Assembly: GCF_025567085.1 (NCBI RefSeq)
Contig: NZ_JAOQJN010000007.1
Span: 62,001-126,000 of the forward strand
Source of the DNA: Bovifimicola ammoniilytica
GTDB taxonomy: Bacteria > Bacillota > Clostridia > Lachnospirales > Lachnospiraceae
Reading direction: 5' to 3'
DNA: 64,000 nt
Shown: piece by piece, positions 33,580-43,257 of the stretch
Numbering within the stretch: the first letter of the stretch is position 1
Layout: every line of letters starts with the position of its first letter
Program-made: the position numbers and the translations under genes
Notes under the pieces: generated by a model
What the model saw: only the letters and a program-made list of their open reading frames with translations
Database searches by the model: none
What the model was told of the DNA's origin: nothing

Positions 33580-35661
33580 ATGAAGATATTTACTATGGAT
33601 ATTGCCGGTAAGACTTTAAAAGTTACAATCGGTAAAGTAGCAGCACAGGCAAATGGAGCTGCATTTATGCAATATGGAGATACAACAGTATTATCAACAG
33701 CAACAGCATCAGAGAAACCAAGAGATGGAATAGATTTCTTCCCACTTAGTGTGGAATATGAAGAAAAGTTATATTCAGTAGGTAAGATACCTGGAGGTTT
33801 TAATAAGAGAGAGGGTAAGGCATCAGAAAATGCAATACTTACATCAAGAGTTATTGACCGACCAATGAGACCGTTATTTCCTAAAGATTATAGAAATGAT
33901 GTAACTCTTAATAATATGGTAATGTCAGTTGACCCTGAGTGCCGTCCTGAATTAGTAGCTATGCTCGGTTCGGCAATAGCAACATCTATTTCAGATATTC
34001 CATTTGATGGCCCATGTTCTACAACACAGGTTGGTATGATAGACGGAGAATTTATTCTTAATCCATCACAGGAACAGTGGAAGAACAGTGATTTAAACCT
34101 TACTGTTGCATCTACAAGTGAAAAAGTTATTATGATTGAAGCAGGTGCGAATGAGATACCTGAAGCAAAGATGATTGAAGCTATCTATTTAGCACATGAA
34201 GAAAACCAGAAAATCATTGCATTTATAAATGAAATCGTTGCAGAAGTAGGTAAGAAGAAACACGAATATACAAGTTGTGCAATACCTGATGAATTATTCG
34301 CAGCAATTAAAGAGATAGTAACTCCGGAAGAAATGGAAGTTGCTGTATTCACAGATGAGAAACAGGTAAGAGAAGAAAATATAAGAGTAATAAAAGAAAA
34401 ATTAGAAGAAGCATTTGCTGACAATGAAGAATGGCTTGGATTAATCGGAGAAGCATTATATCAATATCAGAAGAAGACTGTAAGAAAGATGATTTTAAAA
34501 GATCATAAACGTCCTGATGGCCGTGAAATCACACAGATTCGTCCTCTTGCAGCAGAAGTTGATTTAATACCAAGAGTTCATGGCAGTGCAATGTTTACAA
34601 GAGGTCAGACTCAGATATGTAATGTTTGTACACTTGCACCATTATCAGAAGCACAGAAGATAGATGGTCTTGATGAAAATGAAGTATCTAAGAGATATAT
34701 GCATCATTATAATTTCCCAGCTTATTCAGTAGGTGAGACAAAGGTTTCAAGGGGTCCGGGACGTCGTGAAATCGGACATGGTGCTTTAGCTGAAAGAGCA
34801 TTGGTACCAGTTCTTCCATCAGTTCAGGAGTTCCCTTATGCTATAAGAACAGTTTCAGAGACATTTGAGTCAAATGGTTCTACATCAATGGCTTCAACAT
34901 GTGCATCATGTATGTCGCTTATGGCAGCAGGTGTTCCAATTAAGAAAATGGTTGCAGGTATCTCATGTGGTCTTGTCACAGGTGAAACCGATGATGATTT
35001 TGTATTATTAACAGATATTCAGGGACTTGAAGATTTCTTTGGAGATATGGACTTTAAGGTAACAGGTACGACAGATGGTATTACGGCAATTCAGATGGAT
35101 ATCAAGATACATGGATTGACAAGACAGATTGTGGAAGGTGCTATTGCAAGATGTAGAGAAGCAAGATTGTTCATTATGGATAATTGTATGAAGAAAGCTA
35201 TATCTGAACCAAGAAAAGAAGTTGGTGAATTCGCACCTAAGATTGTACAGATTAAGATTGATCCTGCTAAGATTGGTGATGTAGTAGGTCAGCGTGGAAA
35301 AGTTATTAATACTATTATTGAACGTACAGGTGTTAAAATTGATATTACTGATGATGGAGATGTATCAGTATGTGGCGTTAATAAAGATGGAATGGACGAA
35401 GCTGTTAAAATGATTCAGTTAATTGCCAGCGAATTTGAAGAAGGTAAGATATATGAAGGAAAAGTAATCAGCATCAAAGAATTTGGCGCATTCCTTGAAT
35501 TTGCACCTGGTAAAGAGGGAATGGTTCATATTTCTAAAGTATCTAAAGAAAGAATTAACAGAGTTGAAGATGTTCTTACACTCGGTGATGTAGTTAAGGT
35601 TGTATGCCTTGGCAAAGATAAGATGGGAAGAATCAGCTTCAGTATTAAAGATGTTGAATAA
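33580..35661 (+). CDS. pnp: Polyribonucleotide nucleotidyltransferase
   Basis: A 693-residue PNPase, the phosphorolytic 3'-5' exoribonuclease of the RNA degradosome; it forms trimers. Two RNase PH domains (about 1-210 and 310-540) flank a helical linker; a KH domain (about 555-615, GDVVGQRGKVI) and an S1 domain (about 618-690, VKEGAFLEF-like, MVHISKVS) bind RNA. All regions are full length. AAGG precedes the ATG, behind a GCAG/CTGC mini-hairpin. The structured leader suggests autoregulation. Confidence 0.97.
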   Translation: MKIFTMDIAGKTLKVTIGKVAAQANGAAFMQYGDTTVLSTATASEKPRDGIDFFPLSVEYEEKLYSVGKIPGGFNKREGKASENAILTSRVIDRPMRPLFPKDYRNDVTLNNMVMSVDPECRPELVAMLGSAIATSISDIPFDGPCSTTQVGMIDGEFILNPSQEQWKNSDLNLTVASTSEKVIMIEAGANEIPEAKMIEAIYLAHEENQKIIAFINEIVAEVGKKKHEYTSCAIPDELFAAIKEIVTPEEMEVAVFTDEKQVREENIRVIKEKLEEAFADNEEWLGLIGEALYQYQKKTVRKMILKDHKRPDGREITQIRPLAAEVDLIPRVHGSAMFTRGQTQICNVCTLAPLSEAQKIDGLDENEVSKRYMHHYNFPAYSVGETKVSRGPGRREIGHGALAERALVPVLPSVQEFPYAIRTVSETFESNGSTSMASTCASCMSLMAAGVPIKKMVAGISCGLVTGETDDDFVLLTDIQGLEDFFGDMDFKVTGTTDGITAIQMDIKIHGLTRQIVEGAIARCREARLFIMDNCMKKAISEPRKEVGEFAPKIVQIKIDPAKIGDVVGQRGKVINTIIERTGVKIDITDDGDVSVCGVNKDGMDEAVKMIQLIASEFEEGKIYEGKVISIKEFGAFLEFAPGKEGMVHISKVSKERINRVEDVLTLGDVVKVVCLGKDKMGRISFSIKDVE

Positions 35662-35709
35662 AAATATAATATAGAACAGAATACTATATATGTAAGCAAA
35701 TGTATCAGG

Positions 35710-35740
35710 ATAGGAGGGAATTAGCCCTCCTATTTGATTA
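35710..35740 (+). terminator. Probable pnp terminator
   Basis: ATAGGAGGG / CCCTCCTAT with a six-base loop. The following T-run is short (TTGATT), so termination may be partial. Confidence 0.6.
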
Positions 35741-35862
35741 TATGCAAATTCCTATAAAAGTTCTAGGAAATCAAACTTTTAGAAATTAATATTTAGTGAA
35801 ATGGATTTTTAGGAATCCTGTGTGTTATTAAAATATGAATTATAAGAAAGAAGGCAGAAACT

Positions 35863-37140
35863 ATGGAAAAAAGAAATTTAGAAACAATATGTATACAGGG
35901 AGGCTGGAAACCAAAGAAAGGCGAACCAAGGGTATTACCTATATATCAGAGTACAACATTTAAGTATGATACAAGCGACCAGATGGGAAGATTATTTGAC
36001 TTAGAGGATTCTGGATATTTCTATACAAGACTTCAGAATCCTACAAATGATGCAGTTGCTTCTAAGATTGCAGAATTAGAGGGTGGAGTAGGTGCGATGC
36101 TTACATCATCAGGGCAGGCAGCTAACTTTTATGCGATTTTAAATATTTGCGAAGAAGGTGACCATATAGTAAGTTCAGCACCTATCTATGGTGGAACATT
36201 CAACCTTTTTGCTGTAACAATGAAGAAAATGGGTATAGATTTTACATTTATTGATCCGGATGCTTCTGAAGAAGAGATTTCAAAAGCTTTTAAGCCTAAT
36301 ACAAAAGGACTGTTTGCTGAAACACTCTCTAATCCATCGCTTGTGGTTCTTGATATTGAAAAATTTGCCAGAATTGCACATTCACATGGTGTTCCTCTTA
36401 TTATAGACAATACATTTGCTACACCTATTAACTGCCGGCCTTTTGAATGGGGTGCAGACATCGTTACTCATTCTACAACGAAATATATGGACGGACATGC
36501 TATGGCAGTAGGCGGATGTATTGTAGACAGTGGCAATTTTGACTGGGATGCACACGCTGACAAGTTTCCTGGACTTACAACTCCTGATGCATCATATCAT
36601 GGAATTATCTACACACAGAAATTTGGAAAAGGTGCATACATAACTAAAGCAACTGTTCAGCTTATGAGGGATTTAGGTTCAATACCATCACCTATGAATG
36701 CGTTTTTACTTAATGTAGGACTTGAAACACTTCATTTAAGAATGCAGAGACATTGTGAAAATGCTCAGAAAGTAGCTGAATATCTTGTAAATAATGATAA
36801 AATAGCATGGGTAAATTACAGCGGACTTAAGGATAATAAATATTATGGACTTGCCCAAAAATATATGCCAAACGGAAGCTGTGGTGTTATCTCATTCGGT
36901 TTAAAGGGTGGACGCGATGCATCGATAGAATTTATGGATAAGTTAAAAATGATTGCAATAGTTACACATGTTGCAGATGCGAGAACTTCGGTGCTTCATC
37001 CGGCAAGTCATACACATAGACAGCTTACTGAAGAGCAGCTGATAGAAGCAGGAGTCCAGCCTGATTTAATCAGATTATCTGTCGGTATAGAAAATGTAAA
37101 TGATATCATTGCAGATATTGAACAGGCGTTAAATAACTGA
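35863..37140 (+). CDS. metY: O-acetylhomoserine sulfhydrylase
   Basis: A 425-residue PLP enzyme of the Cys/Met metabolism family. It joins sulfide to O-acetyl-L-homoserine, giving homocysteine, which the MetE-like enzyme could methylate. The PLP-lysine motif is HSTTKYMDGH; TRLQNPTNDAV, SSAPIYGGTF and NTFATP match the MetY type, as does a length above 420 residues. GAAGG precedes the ATG. No T-box or S-box was found in the 200-base upstream region, so control is unclear. Confidence 0.93.
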   Translation: MEKRNLETICIQGGWKPKKGEPRVLPIYQSTTFKYDTSDQMGRLFDLEDSGYFYTRLQNPTNDAVASKIAELEGGVGAMLTSSGQAANFYAILNICEEGDHIVSSAPIYGGTFNLFAVTMKKMGIDFTFIDPDASEEEISKAFKPNTKGLFAETLSNPSLVVLDIEKFARIAHSHGVPLIIDNTFATPINCRPFEWGADIVTHSTTKYMDGHAMAVGGCIVDSGNFDWDAHADKFPGLTTPDASYHGIIYTQKFGKGAYITKATVQLMRDLGSIPSPMNAFLLNVGLETLHLRMQRHCENAQKVAEYLVNNDKIAWVNYSGLKDNKYYGLAQKYMPNGSCGVISFGLKGGRDASIEFMDKLKMIAIVTHVADARTSVLHPASHTHRQLTEEQLIEAGVQPDLIRLSVGIENVNDIIADIEQALNN

Positions 37141-37159
37141 TATTATATAGAGAACACAG

Positions 37160-37184
37160 GGTGTCAAAAGTCCATTTTGGCACC
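37160..37184 (+). terminator. Weak hairpin after metY
   Basis: GGTGTCAAAA / TTTTGGCACC with one mismatch but no T-run; possibly transcript protection rather than termination. Confidence 0.4.
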
Positions 37185-37243
37185 TTAATCATTTAGAACA
37201 GAACATCAGATGTTAAAAAATGCTGATGAAAAGGAGAAGAATA

Positions 37244-37390
37244 GTGTGAAAAATAACGCTGATGCGATTATTTTTCACATAGCTATTTGTTTCGGAGCGA
37301 AAGCAAATAGCTTTTATGGCAGATGAGAAATCACCTACGCGAATTTCTCCTCACCTAATCGCAGCAAGTCGCTCAGAAATGAGGAATAAT
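37244..37390 (+). repeat. Multi-hairpin leader repeat, copy 1 (hisA)
   Basis: Consecutive hairpins: GTGAAAAATAA/TTATTTTTCAC, AGCTATTTG/CAAATAGCT, GAGAAAT/ATTTCTC and CCTCA/TGAGG. The last 3' arm contains the hisA ribosome binding site. Relatives precede dapF (55098) and priA (58597); the first hairpin is nearly identical in all three. It also contains a 26-codon frame from GTG 37246, with GGAG nine bases upstream. Confidence 0.65.
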
Positions 37391-38161
37391 ATGAAGTTCA
37401 GACCATGCATTGATATACATAATGGCAAAGTTAAACAAGTAGTTGGTTCATCGATTAAAGATGAGGGCAACATTGCAAAGGAAAATTTTGTATCTGAAAA
37501 AGGTGCTGATTATTATGCGAATCTGTATAAAGTCCGGAATCTTTCGGGAGGACACATTATCTTACTTAACCATAAAGATTCGGAATATTATGAAGCTACC
37601 AAAGAACAGGCTCTATTAGCACTCAATGCATATAAAGGTGGTATGCAGATAGGTGGAGGAATTAATGCAGATAATGCAAGGGAATTTCTTGATGCAGGAG
37701 CAAGCCATGTAATAGTTACTTCGTATGTGTTTTCAGATAGCAGACTTAATTATGATAATCTTGAGAGAATATATAAGGCAGTTGGTAAAGAACGATTGGT
37801 TCTTGATCTGAGCTGCAGAAAGAAAAATGATAAGTATTATATTGTTACAGACAGATGGCAGAGATTTACTGATGAAATAGTAAATGAAGAATTTATGCAT
37901 AAATTAGCAGGATATTGCGATGAATTTCTGATTCATGCAGTAGATGTTGAGGGTAAGAATAATGGTATAGAAAGAGAACTTGTTAAAATATTAGGAAGTT
38001 TTGATGAAATCCCAATTACCTACGCAGGTGGTGTAAAGTCATTAGAAGATATAGAAATATTAAAAAAATATTCAGACGGAAGATTAGACTTTACTATTGG
38101 AAGTTCATTAGACTTGTTTGGTGGCAGGATAAGTTTTGAAGAAATTGCCGGCAAATATTAA
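37391..38161 (+). CDS. hisA: HisA, eukaryotic-type isomerase
   Basis: A 256-residue TIM-barrel ProFAR isomerase (fourth step of histidine synthesis region). Sequence resembles yeast His6 more than bacterial HisA: FRPCIDIHNGKVKQVVGSS, ENFVSEKGADYYANLYK, GGMQIGGGIN, VLDLSCRKK, EFLIHAVDVEGKNNGIE, FTIGSSLDLFGG. The frame opens 25 codons earlier, but those codons come from the hairpin repeat; GAGG before 37391 sets the start. It stands alone, away from other his genes, so it may be the cell's only HisA or a second copy. Substrate assignment rests on family resemblance. Confidence 0.88.
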   Translation: MKFRPCIDIHNGKVKQVVGSSIKDEGNIAKENFVSEKGADYYANLYKVRNLSGGHIILLNHKDSEYYEATKEQALLALNAYKGGMQIGGGINADNAREFLDAGASHVIVTSYVFSDSRLNYDNLERIYKAVGKERLVLDLSCRKKNDKYYIVTDRWQRFTDEIVNEEFMHKLAGYCDEFLIHAVDVEGKNNGIERELVKILGSFDEIPITYAGGVKSLEDIEILKKYSDGRLDFTIGSSLDLFGGRISFEEIAGKY

Positions 38162-38233
38162 AATTATACAAAATAAACAATATTTAGGAAATATTATGTT
38201 GAAAATCATATTAGAAATAGGTTAAAAATGCAC

Positions 38234-38293
38234 AATAAAGTCATTATATAGTTGTTAAAATTGCACAATTATATAATGACTTTATTAATTTTT
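38234..38293 (+). terminator. hisA terminator, long perfect stem
   Basis: AATAAAGTCATTATATA (38234-38250) pairs perfectly over 17 bp with 38270-38286, followed by AATTTTTC. Confidence 0.8.
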
Positions 38294-38294
38294 C

Positions 38295-38323
38295 TTGCAA
38301 AAATTGAATAAGTATGATATTAT
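38295..38323 (+). promoter_or_regulatory. Promoter of the maltodextrin operon
   Basis: TTGCAA, 17-base spacer, TATTAT, just after the hisA terminator. Confidence 0.55.
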
Positions 38324-38336
38324 TCATACATAGTTA

Positions 38337-38381
38337 TTGGAAACGTTACCGTACGATAATGTAAGAGATTACAAGGTAACG
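38337..38381 (+). promoter_or_regulatory. LacI/CcpA-type operator and hairpin
   Basis: TTGGAAACGTTACCG fits the cre consensus but for its last base and is centred on the AACGTT typical of LacI-family sites, placed just after the start site. CGTTACC (38344) also pairs with GGTAACG (38375-38381), with an inner TGTAA/TTACA hairpin. Either MalR-type LacI protein or CcpA could bind. Confidence 0.5.
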
Positions 38382-38427
38382 ATCTGGTTACTAAAATTAC
38401 TCATTAAAGAAGGAGAGGTAGAACTAA

Positions 38428-39813
38428 ATGAGAAAGAAATTATTAAGCGTTGCCCTCTGTGTTGCAATGGCAGCAACAGCATTAGTAGGTTGTGGCTCTA
38501 AAGATGACACAAAAGATGCTAAGAAGGACGATAACAAAAACAACACATCAACAGAAGGAAACAAAGATAATGGTTCGGTTTATTTCTTAAACTTCAAACC
38601 TGAAATCGCAGATGCATATGATGCAGTTATGGCAGCCTTCACAAAAGAAACTGGAATAAAAGCTAAGGTTGTAACAGCAGCTGAGAACCAGTATGAATCA
38701 ACTCTTAAAGTTGAAATGGAGAAAGAAGATGCTCCAACATTATTCACAATCAATGGTCCATCAGGATACAATACATGGAAAGATTATTGTGAAGATTTAT
38801 CAGGAACAGAATTCTATAATATGTTAACTGATAAAGACAGCACAATTTCAACATCAGATGGTGTATATGGTATTCCACTTGTAATGGAAACTTATGGACT
38901 TATCTGTAACAAAACAATCTTTGAAAAATATTTTGCATTAAGTGGAATAGCTGATACAGGATGCACAAAGATTGAAGATATCAACTCATTTGATAAGTTA
39001 AAGAAAGTTGCAGATGATATGCAGGCTCACAAAGCTGAACTTGGAATTGATGGTGTATTCTCAGAAATTGCATTAAACTCAAGCAATAACTGGAGAATCA
39101 CAAACCACTTATTCGACTTGCCACTTTACTATGAATATCAGAAAGATAATGCAAGTGATAAGAAAGAAATTGATTTTTCATTTGCAGATCAGTACAAAGC
39201 AATTCTTGATTTATACATGACAGATTCTACTGTATCACAGAAAGAAGCTTCAACAGGTACAGTTGATGACTCTATGTTAGAGTTTGCAACAGGTAAAGCA
39301 GCTATTGCACAGAATGGTGTATGGGCTTGGAACCAGATTAATGTTGATGGCGCAGTAGTTAAAGGAGATGATCTTTACTATATGCCAATCTACACAGGTG
39401 CTGAAGGTGAAGAAAAACAGGGCCTTTGCACAGGTACAGAGAACTTTGTATGTGTAAACAGTCAAGCATCAGCAGATGATAAAGCAGCTTCAGAATTCTT
39501 CTTAAAGTGGTTATACTCTTCAGAAACAGGTATGAAGTTTGTATCAGAGAGCTATGGTGTTGCTCCTTTCAAAGGATTTGATAACTCTAAAGCAGCAGAT
39601 GCTAACCCACTTGTTAAACTTGCATTAGATGATGTTAACAACTCAGACACAACAACAGTTACATGGGTAACAGTTACAACTCCTTCACAGGATTGGAAAG
39701 ATGCTTTAGGCGAGAACTTATTATCATACGCTGAAGGCGGAATGGATTGGAAAGATGTTGTTTCACAGGCTAAAGATAAATGGGCTTCAGAGAAGGCAGC
39801 AGCTAACGACTAA
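38428..39813 (+). CDS. Maltodextrin-type ABC substrate-binding lipoprotein
   Basis: A 461-residue extracellular solute-binding protein (family 1). The signal peptide ends in a lipobox, TALVGCGS, so Cys22 is lipid-anchored. A Lys/Asp/Asn linker precedes the two-lobe sugar-binding fold (KEDAPTLFTINGPSGYNTW, VNSQASADDKAASEFFLKWL). Two permease genes, malQ and a LacI gene follow, pointing to maltose or maltodextrins. No ATPase gene lies in the operon; a shared MsmX/MsmK-type ATPase elsewhere is expected. AGGAGAGG precedes the ATG. Confidence 0.88.
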   Translation: MRKKLLSVALCVAMAATALVGCGSKDDTKDAKKDDNKNNTSTEGNKDNGSVYFLNFKPEIADAYDAVMAAFTKETGIKAKVVTAAENQYESTLKVEMEKEDAPTLFTINGPSGYNTWKDYCEDLSGTEFYNMLTDKDSTISTSDGVYGIPLVMETYGLICNKTIFEKYFALSGIADTGCTKIEDINSFDKLKKVADDMQAHKAELGIDGVFSEIALNSSNNWRITNHLFDLPLYYEYQKDNASDKKEIDFSFADQYKAILDLYMTDSTVSQKEASTGTVDDSMLEFATGKAAIAQNGVWAWNQINVDGAVVKGDDLYYMPIYTGAEGEEKQGLCTGTENFVCVNSQASADDKAASEFFLKWLYSSETGMKFVSESYGVAPFKGFDNSKAADANPLVKLALDDVNNSDTTTVTWVTVTTPSQDWKDALGENLLSYAEGGMDWKDVVSQAKDKWASEKAAAND

Positions 39814-39847
39814 TCCAGTTAAATTAAATTAGAAATTAACTAATATA

Positions 39848-39878
39848 TATCCCCACGTCATGTATGTGGTGTGGGGAT
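39848..39878 (+). other. Intercistronic hairpin after the binding-protein gene
   Basis: ATCCCCAC / GTGGGGAT with a short inner loop and no T-run. It likely stabilises the binding-protein mRNA or limits read-through, giving more binding protein than permease. Confidence 0.6.
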
Positions 39879-39966
39879 AATTAATAAGAACAATTCAAGA
39901 GGTGAGAGAGGTTCTATTAGCCTTTTCTCACTATTTTTTCAGAAAAAAAGAGCTAGGAGAGATATC

Positions 39967-40818
39967 ATGAATAATAAATCATTGAAAAAGTATTTTCCAA
40001 TATTTGTCCTTCCGACGTTAATTGCTTTTGTAATAGCATTTGTAATTCCATTTGTAATGGGTATATATCTGTCCTTCTGCAAGTTTAATACAATTAGAGA
40101 TGCTGAATGGGTAGGTATTAAGAACTACATGACTATATTTACGGAAGATAAGTCATTTATAGAAGCATTACTTAGAACTACAAAATTCACAATACTTTCA
40201 GTAATTTTAATTAACGTAGGTGCTTTTGCATTAGCATTATTACTTACAAAAAAGATTCCGGGAACTAACTTCTTTAGAACAATATTCTTTATGCCAAATC
40301 TTATTGGTGGTATTGTTTTAGGTTATATCTGGAAAGAAACACTTGATACAATAACAAGAAAAGTTTTCCATCACCCATTTACATATTCTGTAAAGGATTA
40401 TGGATTCTGGGGGCTGTTAATAGTTATGTGCTGGCAGTTAATGGGATATATGATGATAATTTATATCGCGGGTATCCAGAATATACCTGAGGATGTAATA
40501 GAGGCTGCGAAAATTGATGGCGCAACGCCATTTCAGATACTATATAAGATAACAATACCTTTGGTAATGCCATCGGTAACAATATGTTTATTCTTAACAT
40601 TGTCAAATTCGTTTAAGTTGTATGATCAGAACTATGCATTAAATGGTAATTCAATCAAGACTAGTCTTCTTGCAATGGACATTTATAAAACATTCTACGG
40701 AGCAAGTTCATATGCTGAAGGTCGAGGGCAGGCAAAAGCTGTTATATTCTTCCTTATTGTAGCATGTATAACATTTGCTCAGCTTAGATTAACAAGATCT
40801 AAGGAGGTTGAGTCATAA
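39967..40818 (+). CDS. Sugar ABC transporter permease, MalF type
   Basis: A 283-residue permease with six helices and the EAA loop that contacts the ATPase (DVIEAAKIDGATPFQILYKITIPLVMP). AGGAG eight bases before ATG 39967 sets the start; the 32 codons upstream overlap the intercistronic hairpin and lack protein-like character. It overlaps the next permease by one base (TAATG), so the pair is translated together. Confidence 0.88.
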   Translation: MNNKSLKKYFPIFVLPTLIAFVIAFVIPFVMGIYLSFCKFNTIRDAEWVGIKNYMTIFTEDKSFIEALLRTTKFTILSVILINVGAFALALLLTKKIPGTNFFRTIFFMPNLIGGIVLGYIWKETLDTITRKVFHHPFTYSVKDYGFWGLLIVMCWQLMGYMMIIYIAGIQNIPEDVIEAAKIDGATPFQILYKITIPLVMPSVTICLFLTLSNSFKLYDQNYALNGNSIKTSLLAMDIYKTFYGASSYAEGRGQAKAVIFFLIVACITFAQLRLTRSKEVES

Positions 40819-41669
40819 TGGGAATTAAATTAAGAAAAATTATCGTAGATACAGTTACATTTATTTTCTTAACAGTATTAGCTTTAGTATTTATGATGCC
40901 TATTGCAACTGTTATTATGAACTCTTTTAAGAAGAAAGCATTCTTAATGCAAGGTAAAGGAAATGCGTTCGAATTACTTTCTAAGAAGTCATGGAACGGA
41001 TTTAAGAACTATGTAGAAGGTGCTAAAGCAATTAAAATGATTGATGCCATAAAAGTATCTGTAATTATTACTGTAGTAGCAGTTGCTGTAATTGTATTAC
41101 TTACATCAATGACAGCATGGTATCTTACAAGAGTTAAATCAAAAGTAACATCTGTAATATATTATGGTTTTGTATTTTCGATGATAGTACCATTCCAGAT
41201 GGTTATGTATACAATGGCAAGTTTTGCATCTATGTTAGGTTTAAATACACAATATGGTCTTATTATTCTGTATGTCGGATTTGGATCCGGAATGTGTGTG
41301 TTTATGTTTAGTGGATTTGTCAAAGCAATTCCATATGATGTTGAAGAAGCAGCCATGATAGATGGTTGTAATCCACTACAGACATTCTTCAAAGTTGTAA
41401 TGCCTATGTTAAAACCAACAATGGTTACAATAGCAATTCTTGAGACAATGTGGGTATGGAACGATTATCTCTTACCAAAACTTGTATTGCCTACAGATGT
41501 TAAGACAATTCCAATTGCAATTGATGCATGTACAGGTTCACATGGTACATATCAATTAGGTTGGTTAATGGCTATGTTAGTTGTTGCAATTATACCTATT
41601 GTATTATTTTACTTAGTATGTCAGAAGCACATTATAAAAGGTGTTGCTGCTGGTGCTGTAAAGGGTTAG
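40818..41669 (+). CDS. Sugar ABC transporter permease, MalG type
   Basis: A 283-residue permease with six helices and the EAA motif (DVEEAAMIDGCNPLQTFFKVVMPML). It pairs with the MalF-type protein to form the membrane channel for the binding protein encoded upstream. The start overlaps the previous stop, and malQ follows nine bases later. Confidence 0.88.
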   Translation: MGIKLRKIIVDTVTFIFLTVLALVFMMPIATVIMNSFKKKAFLMQGKGNAFELLSKKSWNGFKNYVEGAKAIKMIDAIKVSVIITVVAVAVIVLLTSMTAWYLTRVKSKVTSVIYYGFVFSMIVPFQMVMYTMASFASMLGLNTQYGLIILYVGFGSGMCVFMFSGFVKAIPYDVEEAAMIDGCNPLQTFFKVVMPMLKPTMVTIAILETMWVWNDYLLPKLVLPTDVKTIPIAIDACTGSHGTYQLGWLMAMLVVAIIPIVLFYLVCQKHIIKGVAAGAVKG

Positions 41670-41678
41670 GAGCGTGTT

Positions 41679-43160
41679 ATGAGTATGAGAGCAAGTGGTA
41701 TTTTAATGCCAATAACGAGTCTCCCATCAAAATACGGTATAGGTTGTTTCTCAAAAGAAGCATATGATTTTATCGATGGGCTTGTGAAAGCCCATCAGTC
41801 ATATTGGCAGATATTACCTTTAGGACCTACCAGTTTTGGAGACTCACCATATCAGTCATTTTCAACATTTGCAGGTAATCCATATTTTATTGATTTAGAA
41901 GAACTAATAGAAGAGGGATTATTATCAAAGGAAGAATGTGATGAGTGCGATTTTGGTGATGATGATAGAAATGTTGATTATGGTAAAGTTTATGAATCAA
42001 GATTCGGATTATTATGGTCGGCATTTGAAAATTTTAATGTAGATACTGAGGATTACAAAGAATTTGTCAAAGACAATTCTGAGTGGTTAGAAGATTATTC
42101 TTTATATATGGCGGTTAAGGATTCTTACGAAGGTGAAATGTGGACAGATTGGGACGAGGACATCAAGTTAAGAGAACCTGAAGCTATAGAACGATATAAA
42201 GAAGAATTGAGCGATGATATAGAATTTTATAATTTTATTCAATATAAATTCTTTAAACAGTGGAATAAACTCAAGAAATATGCTAATGATTCAGGCATAA
42301 AGATTATAGGAGATATTCCTATATATGTAGCATTTGATGGTGCTGATTGCTGGTCTGATACTAAATTATTTCAGTTTAATGAGGATAATATTCCTAAGGC
42401 TGTTGCAGGTTGTCCGCCAGATGCATTTGCAGCTACAGGTCAGTTATGGGGTAATCCATTATATGACTGGGAATATCATAAGAAGACAAAATATGAATGG
42501 TGGAAAAAGAGAGTAGCACATAGTTTTAAATTGTATGATGTGGTAAGAATAGATCATTTCAGAGGATTTGATGAATATTATTCAATTCCATATGGTGATA
42601 AAACTGCGGAGAATGGGCATTGGGAAAAAGGTCCAGGCATTGATTTGTTTAATGCACTTACAGAATCACTTGGAAAATTGAATATTATAGCTGAGGATTT
42701 AGGATATCTTACAGATACAGTTGTAAAATTAGTTAAGGATACAGGATATCCAGGTATGAAGATTATGCAATTTGCATTTGATTCAAGAGAAGAAAGCAAT
42801 TATCTTCCTCATACCTATGATAAGAATTGTGTCGTATATACCGGAACACATGATAATGATACTATTCAGGGCTGGTATAAGACTATATCAGAAAAAGATA
42901 AAGAATACTCTAAAATATATCTTAATACACCTAATCCGGATGAAGAAAATATTCATTGGGATTTCATAAAAGCAACTCTTGCAACGGTTGCTGATCTTGC
43001 AATTATACCTATTCAGGATTATTTGGGATTAGGAAGTGAAGCGAGAATAAATGTACCATCTACACTTGGAACTAACTGGAAATGGAGGTTAGTCAAGGGT
43101 GATATTGATGATGAATTATTAGAAAAAATAAAGAAGTTAACATTAGTTTACGAAAGATAA
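41679..43160 (+). CDS. malQ: 4-alpha-glucanotransferase
   Basis: A 493-residue GH77 amylomaltase, transferring alpha-1,4-glucan segments between maltodextrins and releasing glucose. Catalytic motifs are intact: nucleophile Asp in VRIDHFRGF, acid Glu in IAEDLGY, and TGTHDNDT. GDIPIYVAFDGADCW and PTSFGDSPYQSFSTFAGNPYF mark the family. As the last enzyme of the operon it processes the maltodextrins brought in by the transporter. RBS GGAG is well placed. Confidence 0.95.
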   Translation: MSMRASGILMPITSLPSKYGIGCFSKEAYDFIDGLVKAHQSYWQILPLGPTSFGDSPYQSFSTFAGNPYFIDLEELIEEGLLSKEECDECDFGDDDRNVDYGKVYESRFGLLWSAFENFNVDTEDYKEFVKDNSEWLEDYSLYMAVKDSYEGEMWTDWDEDIKLREPEAIERYKEELSDDIEFYNFIQYKFFKQWNKLKKYANDSGIKIIGDIPIYVAFDGADCWSDTKLFQFNEDNIPKAVAGCPPDAFAATGQLWGNPLYDWEYHKKTKYEWWKKRVAHSFKLYDVVRIDHFRGFDEYYSIPYGDKTAENGHWEKGPGIDLFNALTESLGKLNIIAEDLGYLTDTVVKLVKDTGYPGMKIMQFAFDSREESNYLPHTYDKNCVVYTGTHDNDTIQGWYKTISEKDKEYSKIYLNTPNPDEENIHWDFIKATLATVADLAIIPIQDYLGLGSEARINVPSTLGTNWKWRLVKGDIDDELLEKIKKLTLVYER

Positions 43161-43226
43161 TCATGAGGTTGGGTAGATTTTATTTATCCAACCTATATTG
43201 CTTTATAGGATTAGGATAGCTTTAAA

Positions 43227-43241
43227 ATACATAGTTATTGG
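43227..43241 (+). promoter_or_regulatory. 15-bp block shared with the operon promoter
   Basis: ATACATAGTTATTGG is identical to 38326-38340 at the operon promoter. It sits just upstream of the LacI gene's ribosome binding site and may mark a second regulator site. Confidence 0.35.
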
Positions 43242-43257
43242 CAATATGGAGGTTAAA

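Noticed and set aside
37316..37390. N-terminal extension of HisA
   Set aside because: These 25 codons are part of the hairpin repeat, have no family match, and a good ribosome binding site serves the ATG at 37391.
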